NCBI GenBank assembly: GCA_013153145.1 | Contig: JAADEY010000032.1 | Coordinates: 1-51,656 of the forward strand | Source: Thermoproteota archaeon | GTDB lineage: Archaea; Thermoproteota; Thermoprotei_A; Sulfolobales; Pyrodictiaceae | DNA: 51,656 nt | Direction: 5' to 3' | In this document: positions 41,218 to 49,206 of the stretch, one piece after another | Layout of the letters: each line of letters starts with the position of its first letter | Position numbering within the stretch: the stretch's first letter is position 1 | The notes under the pieces: model-generated | The model's database searches: none | What the model saw: the letters and a program-made list of their open reading frames with translations, nothing else | Told to the model about the DNA's origin: nothing | Translations under genes and position numbers: made by a program

Positions 41218-42129
41218 TTGGTGGTTGGCGAGGAGTCTGAGGAGCAGCGCGGGGAGGGGCAGGGGGAGGCTGAGGAGCCTATCTGGGAGCACGTCTACGA
41301 GTTGATAATAAGGCTTAGGAAGGCATTGATAGCTGTTGTAGTGGCTGCGGTGGTGCTCTCCGCAATCCCTATCGAGACTCATAGCTGGGCGCCGCTGATA
41401 GTGGTCTTCCCGAGGCTCATCATAAAGTATGTCGTGCCGAAGCAGGTGTCAATATTCGGCTCCACCTACAACGTGACCATAATGCCGGAGACACCGTTCG
41501 AGAGCTTCGAGGTCATCCTCTACTCGGCTATACTCCTCGGAGTAATCGGCGCATCCCCCGTCATAGCGTATGAGATCTGGGCATATATCAAGCCGGCCCT
41601 CTACCCCCACGAGGAGAAAATGATAAAGAAGTATGTCGGCCTCTCGGTGCTACTCTTCCTCATGGGCGTCGGGCTTGCAGTCGGCTTCCTTGCGCCCGTG
41701 ACGTACAGGATAACGCTCTCACTATACCCGCTCCTTGCACCCGCCGGCTACCCTGTAATAGTGAGGGTCTCCGTGAAGGACGTAGTAACATTCACCGTGC
41801 TGCTGGCGCTTGCAAGCGGCCTCGTCTTCGAGATACCACTGATAATATACCTGCTGCTCGCCAACGGGGTCATAGACCCGGACTTCTTCAAGCCAGAGAC
41901 GATGAAGTTTGCCCTGCTCGCGATAGCGATAGTTGCCGCCCTCCTCTCCCCAGACCCAAGCGGGATGGGCATGCTGATGCTAACCATATCACTCTACCTC
42001 CCATTCTACATCGCCGTGAAGCTAGGCAAGAAAGCATACTATGAGAGGCAGAAGAAGCTGGAGGAAGAGGAGGGTGGTGAGGGTGAAGGAGTGCGAGAGG
42101 CTGAACAGAGAGCTGGGCTACCAGCCTAA
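41215..42129 (+). CDS. tatC: Twin-arginine translocase subunit TatC
   Basis: A 304-residue TatC that recognises twin-arginine signal peptides and recruits TatA. Six membrane helices are expected between residues 40 and 275. Family blocks are EHVYELIIRLRKAL, the PETPFESFEVILYSAILLG region, IAYEIWAYIKPALYPHEEK, and LLSPDPSGMGMLMLTISLYLPFYIAV. The N-terminal 25 residues and the C-terminal tail are acidic. It starts at TTG 41215, with TTG or GTG codons just after as alternatives. It overlaps the following gene. Confidence 0.94.
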   Translation: MLVVGEESEEQRGEGQGEAEEPIWEHVYELIIRLRKALIAVVVAAVVLSAIPIETHSWAPLIVVFPRLIIKYVVPKQVSIFGSTYNVTIMPETPFESFEVILYSAILLGVIGASPVIAYEIWAYIKPALYPHEEKMIKKYVGLSVLLFLMGVGLAVGFLAPVTYRITLSLYPLLAPAGYPVIVRVSVKDVVTFTVLLALASGLVFEIPLIIYLLLANGVIDPDFFKPETMKFALLAIAIVAALLSPDPSGMGMLMLTISLYLPFYIAVKLGKKAYYERQKKLEEEEGGEGEGVREAEQRAGLPA

Positions 42130-42613
42130 CGAGGAGGAGCTCTGCCGCCTAGCCCTCCTCGGGCTCGGCGTGGTGGCGCCGCTGCTGAGGAGGATAGGCG
42201 CCAGGGATGCCAAGCCGGTGGAGGCGTCCTTCGACCCGGAGGCGCCCAGGCTCCTCCTAAAGGCCGAGGCGCCGGGATACCGGGTTAGCGTCGACGTGGC
42301 CCCTGACGGCGTGGAGGAGACTGTGGAGGTGCCTGGCCTGCCTAGGGGCCTCGACGAGGACTCAGCCGAGGACTCGGCAGCCGAGGTTATTGAGGAGTGG
42401 GGTGAGGCGGAGGGAGTGGAGGAGTACGACGTCGACTACGACTCCGGGGAGGGCCTATTAGTAGTCACGCTGAGGGCCAGGCTGGCGGAGGATCTACCCC
42501 CGCTCGACGTGCTGGTTGACAGGGTGAGGCAGAGGCTGACGGCGATGGGGACTGCTAACGCGTCTGAGCCCCGCGGCGGTGATGACGCCCTCGATCACCG
42601 ACAAGCCTCCTAG
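42083..42613 (+). CDS. Hypothetical acidic protein downstream of tatC
   Basis: A protein of about 176 residues with no family I recognise. It has a short helical N-terminus (ECERLNRELGYQPNEEELCRLALLGLGVVAPLLRRIG). Strand-rich segments (RLLLKAEAPGYRVSVDVAPDGV; GEGLLVVTLRARL) surround a very acidic middle (EDSAEDSAAEVIEEWGEAEGVEEYDVDYDSGEG). GTG at 42083 is chosen because AGGAGG lies nine bases upstream; the frame is open earlier within tatC. It overlaps tatC by 47 bases and the convergent Mut7-C gene by 59, which supports coupling to tatC. Confidence 0.65.
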   Translation: MKECERLNRELGYQPNEEELCRLALLGLGVVAPLLRRIGARDAKPVEASFDPEAPRLLLKAEAPGYRVSVDVAPDGVEETVEVPGLPRGLDEDSAEDSAAEVIEEWGEAEGVEEYDVDYDSGEGLLVVTLRARLAEDLPPLDVLVDRVRQRLTAMGTANASEPRGGDDALDHRQAS

Positions 42614-43076
42614 CCTTCTCGAGTATCAGCTCTATCCCCCTCCAGTGCCTGCCCTTCCAGTATACCTGTCCGCAGCCCGTGCAGATCCAGAACTCGCTCC
42701 TAGTCTCGTACACCCTCCTCGGAACCCTGCCCCGCACCTCGCTCTTCAACGCTCTACGGAGCGGCGCGTTGCAGAGGGGGCATCTCGACTCGTCGGGGTT
42801 GAGCTCTAGTCTTATCCCAAGCCTTGAGGCCACTATCGCTATCCTCTCCGCTATATCCGTCGTATCCACCGGTATCACTGGCACGCCCTTCTTACGCGCC
42901 CTTATATAGAGCCCCCTATCCCTCGTCAAGAGTATCCTGTGCTCCTTGGCTGCCTTCTCGACTATGAGGGAGTCCGGGAGATCCCTAGCGTATACCGTGT
43001 CGTAGCCGAGCATCCTAAGCCATCTAGCCAGGTCGCCCAGCATAGCGTCCGCTATGAAGCGCAGCCTCCTCGGCAT
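42555..43076 (-). CDS. Mut7-C RNase-domain protein with zinc ribbon
   Basis: A 173-residue member of the Mut7-C (DUF82) family, a PIN-like nuclease fold fused to a zinc ribbon. The N-terminus RFIADAMLGDLARWLRMLGYDTVYARDLPDS and TRDRGLYIRARKKGVPVIPV carry the acidic residues of the nuclease site. CPLCNAPL and CTGCGQVYWKGRHW form the four-cysteine ribbon. An RNA-processing role is inferred from the fold. Its 5' end overlaps the oxidoreductase gene by 53 bases. Confidence 0.88.
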   Translation of the reverse strand: MPRRLRFIADAMLGDLARWLRMLGYDTVYARDLPDSLIVEKAAKEHRILLTRDRGLYIRARKKGVPVIPVDTTDIAERIAIVASRLGIRLELNPDESRCPLCNAPLRRALKSEVRGRVPRRVYETRSEFWICTGCGQVYWKGRHWRGIELILEKARRLVGDRGRHHRRGAQTR

Positions 43077-43974
43077 GGCCTGCCTCCTCTAATACTCTGA
43101 GGGCTCTGACGGCGTCCCATAGGCTTGGCTGTGCCCAGAGGGATTCATGACCCTTACCCTCAACCCTTGCTATGAACGCCTCTAGCTCGGCTAGGAGCGG
43201 CTCCTTGCCGTTGAGGCTTATCCTTCTCGGCGGGGCCCAGTGGCGGTGGAGTATCACCTCAAGCTTATCCGTGTCGGCCTCCACGAGCTCATCCATCGTG
43301 ACAACGGTTATCCTCCTGTACTTCACGGGTGATAGGCCGCTCACATGTATCAATGCAGTTCTCTCACCACTCCTAAGCGTTATGTGCACAGCCTCATCGA
43401 TACTGGTCTTGACCCTCGTCATTGAAGCCTCCTCAACCCCGCCGAGCATCCACAAGGCCATGTCTATATCGTGTATGGCTAGGTCGAGTGCTATAGGCGT
43501 TGACTTCAGGTGGTCCGGCCTCTGGCTCAGCCGGTAGAAGTACGCCTCCACAACGCCACTCCAAGCTATGCTCCGCTTCAGCCACTGCACCACGGGGTTG
43601 AACCTCATGATGAAGCCCGGTACAGCGACAAGCCCCCTAGACTCGGCGAGCCTTGCGAGCTCCTCAGCCTCCCTACTAGTATAGGCCACCGGCTTCTCGA
43701 CGAAGACGTGCAGGCCAGCGTTCAACGCGTCCCTGGCGACCCTCGCCAGCTGGGAGGGAGTCACAGCTATCACTGCGGCATCGGCGCCGCAGCCCCTGAT
43801 AGCCTCCAAGTGGCTATAGTACGGCTTCGCGGCGTAGAGGCTGCTGAGCTCGTCTGCAGCCTCCCTACGGACATCAGCTATGCATAGGAGCTCGGCGTCG
43901 GGTATCCTCGAGAGGGCACGGGCTATGTTCCTCGCCCACCTCCCAGCACCTATGAGGAGCACGCCCACTGCCAA
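43024..43974 (-). CDS. Gfo/Idh/MocA-family NAD(P)-dependent oxidoreductase
   Basis: A 316-residue dehydrogenase acting on a sugar or related polyol. The Rossmann motif is LIGAGRWARNIARAL, and the catalytic-site signature is EKPVAYTSREAEEL with its conserved Glu-Lys-Pro. A C-terminal substrate domain includes DLAIHDIDMALWMLGG. The substrate cannot be read from the sequence. It lies downstream of the TldD-like gene with a 33-base gap and overlaps the Mut7-C gene, so it may be the tail of a long minus-strand transcript. Confidence 0.88.
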   Translation of the reverse strand: MAVGVLLIGAGRWARNIARALSRIPDAELLCIADVRREAADELSSLYAAKPYYSHLEAIRGCGADAAVIAVTPSQLARVARDALNAGLHVFVEKPVAYTSREAEELARLAESRGLVAVPGFIMRFNPVVQWLKRSIAWSGVVEAYFYRLSQRPDHLKSTPIALDLAIHDIDMALWMLGGVEEASMTRVKTSIDEAVHITLRSGERTALIHVSGLSPVKYRRITVVTMDELVEADTDKLEVILHRHWAPPRRISLNGKEPLLAELEAFIARVEGKGHESLWAQPSLWDAVRALRVLEEAGHAEEAALHSGRYAGRPG

Positions 43975-44007
43975 GCCTCAGCATCCAGGACTCCAGGCAG
44001 CCACGGC

Positions 44008-45225
44008 CTAGTCTACATAGGCTTTCAGCCTAACAGTAGGGGCAGCCTCAGCCACCACGTAGCCCTTCTCAAGCCCGACCCTAAGCCACCTCCTCCGCCC
44101 AATAGCGTCGATGGATGAGAGGTCGCGCAGCCTAACCCTAACCCTGGAGACGCGCAGGGGTGTGAGCGAGCCACGCTCAACATACCAGGCCGACTCGGGG
44201 ACGATCGTTATGACACCCTTATCGTCGAGCCATGCCTCCGCAACAGAGTCCACCATTATCCCCCTCCTGGTCTCCTCAAGCACCTCATCCTCCCTCCAGT
44301 CGCCCTGCTTCATGACAAGCGTCGACCACCCGGGGAAGGGGCGGTGGAAGAGGCCCACCGCGTTACCCGGCCTGCCGCCGGTCCTGCATGCAGTCTCCCT
44401 GGTCTCGAGCCACTCCCTGACAACGCCATCCTCGACAAGAGTCTTCCTCCTAGCCTCAACGCCCTCGTCGTCGAAGAGCCTGGCCGCCGGGCTGCCGGGG
44501 TAGAACGGGTCATCGATTATGGTTAGCTCCTCGTGGAGCCTAGCCCCCCGCGGCAGCTTGGATGGATTGCTTGCCTGTAGGCAATGCCCTATCTCGTGTA
44601 GGAGTGCGGCGGAGGCATCACGCGTGAGTATGACGTCCCAGCGGCCCGAGGCTAGGGGGTTAAGCATCCCCGCCTTCGCCTGGAGGGACGCCCTATACTT
44701 CAACTCCTCAACAATCCTCCTCAGCGCCACCACGTGCTCCGACCTGGGGGCCCCGAGGAACCCGACACTGGCCGAGACGGCGCCCCGCCCGGCGGCAGCA
44801 GCCAGGGTGACCACGGTAAACCTCTTATCCTCTACTGCCTCGCCGCCGCGGGGCCATCTTATGGCCCTCCTAACATGATACATTGACGCGACGAGCTCGA
44901 CGTCGCCCTCGCCTACAACCCGCTCGACGAGCCTAACAACATCCTCTACACCGCCCTCGCCGCCGATGCATGCCCTGCCGTGGTACATCCTCGCCTCCGC
45001 TAGGCACCCCCTCCCCCGGTAGACCGGGGTGTGGACGGTTAGCTCGCCGAGCTCCTCGACGCGGGGCGCTGAGGTGATTATCCATGCACCGTTGTAGACG
45101 CGTTGAGCGATGCTACCATACCTATAGCTATTGACTTCTACCGAGCCAAGCCTCCACGCGGCATCAACCACGTGGATCGTGTAGGAGACAGTATCCATAT
45201 ACTGTAGGGTGCACGCGGGGGTCAT
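44008..45225 (-). CDS. TldD/PmbA-like metalloprotease, divergent
   Basis: A 405-residue relative of TldD, which with TldE degrades or matures small peptides. Family blocks are LIIDDPFYPG-like IIDDPFYPGSPAARLFDDEGVEARRKTLVEDGVVREWLETRETA. The zinc motif here is LLHEIGHCLQ (His210, His214), i.e. HEXXH, whereas TldD as I remember it has HEXXXH. The C-terminal cysteine ligand of TldD is not apparent. No TldE partner gene is nearby. A TATA-like box near 45252-45262 predicts an almost leaderless start at ATG 45225. Confidence 0.82.
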   Translation of the reverse strand: MTPACTLQYMDTVSYTIHVVDAAWRLGSVEVNSYRYGSIAQRVYNGAWIITSAPRVEELGELTVHTPVYRGRGCLAEARMYHGRACIGGEGGVEDVVRLVERVVGEGDVELVASMYHVRRAIRWPRGGEAVEDKRFTVVTLAAAAGRGAVSASVGFLGAPRSEHVVALRRIVEELKYRASLQAKAGMLNPLASGRWDVILTRDASAALLHEIGHCLQASNPSKLPRGARLHEELTIIDDPFYPGSPAARLFDDEGVEARRKTLVEDGVVREWLETRETACRTGGRPGNAVGLFHRPFPGWSTLVMKQGDWREDEVLEETRRGIMVDSVAEAWLDDKGVITIVPESAWYVERGSLTPLRVSRVRVRLRDLSSIDAIGRRRWLRVGLEKGYVVAEAAPTVRLKAYVD

Positions 45226-45304
45226 ACCGTGGTCTGGTTAGCCCCCGGGAACACTATAATTACGATAACCCGTCCAGGGAGAATGGTTTAGGGTAGAAAG
45301 AGGT

Positions 45305-46114
45305 TTACTTGGCGTGCAGGGTGACCATCTTCAGTAGCTCTATGAGCGTTATTACACCCATTATCTTGTCTCCCTGTACAACTATGGCTCCCTTGCTGTT
45401 CTTCCTCCTCATCCTCTCATAGACCTCCGGCAGGGGGTCGTCGGGCGCGGCGACCGGCGGCCTAGGCCTCATTATATCCGCTACCAGTAGGTGCTCGATC
45501 CTCTCCTTCCGATACTTCTCCGGCACTATCTCGTGGAAGGCGAACAGGGCGTCAGCGACCTCGTCCACGGTTACATAGCCTATCGGTTTACCCTCATCAT
45601 CTATGACCGGGAGGAATAGCAGGTTGTACTGAGTTAGCAGCTTCCTTGCATGGAGAACCTTATCAGTCATCTTGAGGGCGAACGGCAGCGTGGCCGCAGC
45701 CTCTATAGCCTTCAAGTCCTCCCTATCCCTTATGAGCGCCGCAGCCTCCCACCTAGTAACCAGGCCAACTAGCTCGCCAGCCTCATTCAGCACCGGTAGG
45801 CTCCCTATACCCTTGCCGAGCATGACCTCCGCGGCCTTGACCGCCTCCTCGGTATCCCTTATAGTGACCGGGTCTATGCTCATGAAGCTCGACACGTGGA
45901 GCCTGCCGGGCACCAGGCGCCTCGTCCTCAACGTTGCAAGCTTCATCATTATATCCTTCTTAGTCATAATCCCTACGAGCTTGCCCTTCTCAACGACCAC
46001 AACCCTGTCGGTATCATACCTCCTCATAACTCTAACGGCGTGCTCCAGCGTCTCATCCTTATCGACTACAGGGAAGTCCTTAAGCATTATATCGCGTACC
46101 AGGAGGCCCGCCAT
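45305..46114 (-). CDS. Stand-alone CBS-domain protein, four CBS motifs
   Basis: A 269-residue protein built only of CBS motifs. The repeats start near residues 5 (VRDIMLKDFPVVDKDETLEHAVRVM), 76 (FMSIDPVTIRDTEEAVKAAEVM), 143 (degenerate) and 213 (VADIMRPRPPVAAPDDPLPEVYERM). Each carries the GI-x-T/L end pattern such as LVGIMTKKDIM and LVGLVTRWEA. Paired CBS motifs bind adenosine compounds, SAM or nucleic acid. No catalytic domain is attached, so it is probably a sensor or adaptor. It is last of four adjacent CBS genes; the gap to the previous one is 13 bases. Confidence 0.9.
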   Translation of the reverse strand: MAGLLVRDIMLKDFPVVDKDETLEHAVRVMRRYDTDRVVVVEKGKLVGIMTKKDIMMKLATLRTRRLVPGRLHVSSFMSIDPVTIRDTEEAVKAAEVMLGKGIGSLPVLNEAGELVGLVTRWEAAALIRDREDLKAIEAAATLPFALKMTDKVLHARKLLTQYNLLFLPVIDDEGKPIGYVTVDEVADALFAFHEIVPEKYRKERIEHLLVADIMRPRPPVAAPDDPLPEVYERMRRKNSKGAIVVQGDKIMGVITLIELLKMVTLHAK

Positions 46115-46127
46115 GACCCATCCTCTC

Positions 46128-46958
46128 CTAAAGCCTTGTCAAAGCCTCCAAGATATTATGCTTTGTCACTATACCCCTCACAACACCCTCAGAGTCTACG
46201 ACGGGCAGGCTGCTGAAGCCATGCCTCACCATTAGCCTGGCCGCGTCCGCCAGGTCGGCGTCCGGCGCTATAGTTATCGGGTCCGGGGTCATGACGTCCG
46301 CGGCGACAAGTATATCCGGCGCCGGTATCTTGGCGGGGAACGCCTTCACTCCTGGGACGCGCTGGGTCTTCTTACTCCTCTTCTGAGGCGCGGGCCTAGC
46401 GAGGAACGCTATGTCGGAGGGGGCTATGATGCCCACGAGCCTCTCGCCGTCAAAGACGAGCACGCGCTTACTCGGGGTGGACTCCATGAGCCTCGCGACA
46501 TAGGCTATGCTGTGCAGCGGCGACGCCCTCGCCACCTCCCTATACATGTACTCCTCGACCCTGCACTTGCCGCGGCACTTCTCCATAAACGCGTGGACTA
46601 GGTCAGTCTTCGATATAATGCCTATAAGCTTGCCATCCTCATCGACGACCGGCAGTCCCCCAACACCCTTCTCGACCATCAGCCTCGCAGCAGTCTTCAG
46701 CGAGTCACTGGGCTTAACCGTCACCGGATCCCTAGTCATGTACTCCAACACCCTAATGGAGTCAAGTGAACGATCACCAGCACTCCTCATAGCCCTGGCG
46801 ACGTCGTAGAGCGTTATTATGCCGACAACCCTCCCAGCCTCATCTATGACTGGGAGCCTCCCAACCTCATACCGGAGCATGAGCCTCCTCGCGTGCGCAA
46901 GCGTGTCTCCCGGCCTAACGACCACAACCGGGCTAGTCATGTACTCCTCGACGCGCAT
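46128..46958 (-). CDS. Stand-alone CBS-domain protein, four CBS motifs
   Basis: A 276-residue protein of four CBS motifs: EYMTSPVVVVRPGDTLAHARRLM near the N-terminus, EYMTRDPVTVKPSDSLKTAARLM near 72, a weaker one near 135 (EEYMYREVARASPLHSIAYVARLM), and ADVMTPDPITIAPDADLADAARLM near 218. A basic linker (RPAPQKRSKKTQR, about 188-200) separates the third and fourth. Ends such as VVGIITLYDVA and LIGIISKTDLV are classic. It follows the third CBS gene by only 7 bases and is presumably co-transcribed. Its ligand and partner are unknown. Confidence 0.9.
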   Translation of the reverse strand: MRVEEYMTSPVVVVRPGDTLAHARRLMLRYEVGRLPVIDEAGRVVGIITLYDVARAMRSAGDRSLDSIRVLEYMTRDPVTVKPSDSLKTAARLMVEKGVGGLPVVDEDGKLIGIISKTDLVHAFMEKCRGKCRVEEYMYREVARASPLHSIAYVARLMESTPSKRVLVFDGERLVGIIAPSDIAFLARPAPQKRSKKTQRVPGVKAFPAKIPAPDILVAADVMTPDPITIAPDADLADAARLMVRHGFSSLPVVDSEGVVRGIVTKHNILEALTRL

Positions 46959-46965
46959 CCCCCGT

Positions 46966-47904
46966 TCACCCCGTCGTCGCTAGTCCGTAGAGCACGTCCC
47001 TCTCAGTCACTATCCCGACGACCCTACCCTCGCTGACGACGAGGAGGCAGCCGACGCCCTCCCTTATCATCAGTGTTGCGGCGTCGCCGACGTCGACGTC
47101 GGGCTCTACGGTGACATAGGATCTTGTGCCGACGAGCTTGACCGGTGCCTTCATCATGTCCTCTAGTAGGGGGCTCTCGGTGAACCTGAACGCGTCGTGG
47201 CTTCCGAAGAACTTGACTATGTGTTTCGCAGTGATAAGCCCCCATATGCTTCCATCATCCTCTATGACTGGGAGCCTCCTAACCGAATACTTAATCATGG
47301 TCTTGGCGGCCTCCATGATGGTCGCGCTGGAGTTTATCGATATGACGTTGCTGGTCATGACCTCCCTCACTGTCTTGCCTACGTGCTTCTCGACTAGGTG
47401 TTTAACGAGGTCGTGCTCCGTTATAATCCCATATATCTTGCCGTCGGGCTTGACGACTGGGAGCACGCCAACATTCCTAGTAACCATTATCTCCAGTATC
47501 TTCTCGAGCCTATCACTCACCGTCACGTAGTACGGGTTGGGGTTCATTATGCTCTCGACCTTCTCATCGTTCAACGCCTTATACGCGTTGCCACCATACC
47601 TCTTCACGACGATGTTGTATAGCTCGCCGCCTCCGAGATAGTTAACATAGTCCATGACGGTCGTCATTCCCTCGAGCAGCTTGGTCGCAGGGTGGGATAC
47701 CGGCAGCGCCCTGATATTCTTCTCCGCTATCAGCTCCATTGCCTCAAGTATGCTGGTCGTACGGGTGACCGTGTAGACGGGCCTGGTAGCCAGCAGCTGC
47801 GCGTCGCCAGGCTTCCTGTGTATCCTGTCACCGAAGTTAGGCTTACCATCACTCCTAAGCCAGCGGATGCCCTCCGGCCTACGAGGGGGTATTATGCGTC
47901 TCAA
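46966..47904 (-). CDS. Stand-alone CBS-domain protein with basic N-terminus
   Basis: A 312-residue protein with an Arg-rich N-terminal 30 residues (RRIIPPRRPEGIRWLRSDGKPNFGDRIHRK) followed by four CBS motifs. They are TRPVYTVTRTTSILEAMELI, ESIMNPNPYYVTVSDRLEKILEIM, REVMTSNVISINSSATIMEAAKTM and EDMMKAPVKLVGTRSYVTVEPDVDVGDAATLM. The basic tail could bind nucleic acid; that is inference. The TTG start at 47904 lacks an obvious ribosome site. A perfect 12-bp inverted repeat lies just upstream, and a weak minus-strand TATA-like sequence (CTTCTTTACC) lies between its arms. Confidence 0.88.
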   Translation of the reverse strand: MRRIIPPRRPEGIRWLRSDGKPNFGDRIHRKPGDAQLLATRPVYTVTRTTSILEAMELIAEKNIRALPVSHPATKLLEGMTTVMDYVNYLGGGELYNIVVKRYGGNAYKALNDEKVESIMNPNPYYVTVSDRLEKILEIMVTRNVGVLPVVKPDGKIYGIITEHDLVKHLVEKHVGKTVREVMTSNVISINSSATIMEAAKTMIKYSVRRLPVIEDDGSIWGLITAKHIVKFFGSHDAFRFTESPLLEDMMKAPVKLVGTRSYVTVEPDVDVGDAATLMIREGVGCLLVVSEGRVVGIVTERDVLYGLATTG

Positions 47905-47915
47905 GCTGAAGGGGC

Positions 47916-47969
47916 ACCCGGGGCTAGAAGGTGAGTCTTGCTGGTAAAGAAGCCTCCCTAGCCCCGGGT
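47916..47969. repeat. Perfect 12-bp inverted repeat inside the CBS gene cluster
   Basis: ACCCGGGGCTAG (47916-47927) is repeated as its exact complement CTAGCCCCGGGT (47958-47969) across a 30-base spacer. It fills most of the 75-base gap between the fourth and third CBS genes. It could be an operator with half-sites flanking a TATA-like box, or an RNA hairpin with a 30-base loop controlling readthrough. Confidence 0.6.
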
Positions 47970-47979
47970 AGACGGTGTG

Positions 47980-48438
47980 CTACTCCTCCCCCTCCTCCTC
48001 GGCAGGCCTCTCCGAGCCGCTCACGACGTAGAGGTACTCTATTAGGCCGGGGGCTATCCTCACTATATCCGTCCTCGTTATGACGCCCTTCAGCCTCCCA
48101 GCCTTGTCGACTACGGGTAGGTGGCCGATCCCCCTCTCCCTCATGATGTCTGCCGCGACACGTAGCGGTGTATCCTCCTCAACTATTATCGGGTTCCTCG
48201 TCATGACCTCCTCGACGAGCGTCTCCGAGGGGTTCAAGCCCCTGGCTACAACCCTCTTCACTATATCGCTCTCGGTGAGCACGCCGACCACGCGGCTCCG
48301 GTCATACTTGTCAACAACTATCACGCTGCCGACATCATTCTCAGCCATCTTCCTAGCGGCGTCGACGACAGTCTCATCGGGGAATGCCACTACAAGGTCG
48401 CGTGACATTACATCCGATACCCTAAGCTCCTCCGACAA
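47980..48438 (-). CDS. Stand-alone CBS-domain protein, two CBS motifs
   Basis: A 152-residue protein with one CBS pair: SDVMSRDLVVAFPDETVVDAARKM (about 8-32) ending in VVGVLTESDIVKRV, and EEVMTRNPIIVEEDTPLRVAADIM (about 76-99) ending in LKGVITRTDIVRI. An acidic tail follows. A single pair is the minimal nucleotide-binding unit. The start is TTG 48438 with GGGAG five bases before it. It is the first of four consecutive CBS genes and lies 53 bases behind the TYW3 gene. Confidence 0.9.
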   Translation of the reverse strand: MSEELRVSDVMSRDLVVAFPDETVVDAARKMAENDVGSVIVVDKYDRSRVVGVLTESDIVKRVVARGLNPSETLVEEVMTRNPIIVEEDTPLRVAADIMRERGIGHLPVVDKAGRLKGVITRTDIVRIAPGLIEYLYVVSGSERPAEEEGEE

Positions 48439-48491
48439 GTAGTCTCCCGGGTGAGCCTCTCACCGCAGCCCTAGGGCTTCAAATAGCTTCC

Positions 48492-49109
48492 TCAACGTAG
48501 GCGGCTGGCAGCAGGCCCCCAAAGGGTCTTCGGCCTCCTCGCCCTCAGGGCCTCCAGGAGCCTCACGTTCCTCTCCTTGGCCTCTACCAGGGCCCGGTTC
48601 GCGAGCCTGACGAGGGCGTCCAGGTCAGCTACATACACTGCGTCCCGGTCGATGAGGGGGGCTGCCACCCTTATCCCCGTGCGGAGCTCTAGGAGCAGCC
48701 GGTCCCCGGAGGCTACCATGACGCCGCTGTGCTTGAAGCCCGCCTCCCTAGCGGCTTCAAGCACCTCGTTCGCCTCCTCAAGGTCTTTCACGTAGACATG
48801 GTATATCGGGCCTTGAACCGAGAGCCACAGCCTATACCTATAGGGCCTCTCCATGACGGCGCGCAGCTCCTCTACGCGGAGCGGCCGGTGAACCTTGTAT
48901 ACTATTGTCGCGTCGTCCTTCCTCCAGGGGTACTCCGCGTCTATCACCGTTATCCTCCCACTGCAGCTACTCGATGTATACGCCTTCGGCCTCGCAAACA
49001 ACTCCACTATCACCGGCAGGGCGTCCTCGTCCAGGTATCCTATCTCTAGATCCTCCCACAGCCTCCTCCACAGCGCCAGCTTATCCTCGTCCCAGCCCGC
49101 CACATGCAC
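48492..49109 (-). CDS. tRNA wybutosine-synthesis protein TYW3-like
   Basis: A protein of about 205 residues of the TYW3 family, which methylates N4 of the wye base at position 37 of tRNA-Phe using SAM. The hallmark SSSCSGRITVID is near residues 46-57, followed by HRPLRVEELRAVMERPYRYRLWLSVQGPIYHVYV and the GVMVASGDRLLLELRTG block. The open frame runs further upstream, but that part is unlike the family. GTG 49109 (or 49103) is chosen because a minus-strand TATA-like CCTTTATC at about 49138-49145 predicts initiation near 49115. TYW1 and TYW2 are not in view. Confidence 0.85.
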   Translation of the reverse strand: MHVAGWDEDKLALWRRLWEDLEIGYLDEDALPVIVELFARPKAYTSSSCSGRITVIDAEYPWRKDDATIVYKVHRPLRVEELRAVMERPYRYRLWLSVQGPIYHVYVKDLEEANEVLEAAREAGFKHSGVMVASGDRLLLELRTGIRVAAPLIDRDAVYVADLDALVRLANRALVEAKERNVRLLEALRARRPKTLWGPAASRLR

Positions 49110-49206
49110 CGCCAGGAGGCTGGTTAAGGGAGGGTTGATAAAGGGGCTCTGCGTGGTTGGGGAGGAGTAAACGGATGAGACCTGACAAGGGGGGAGGGGT
49201 GGCGTC

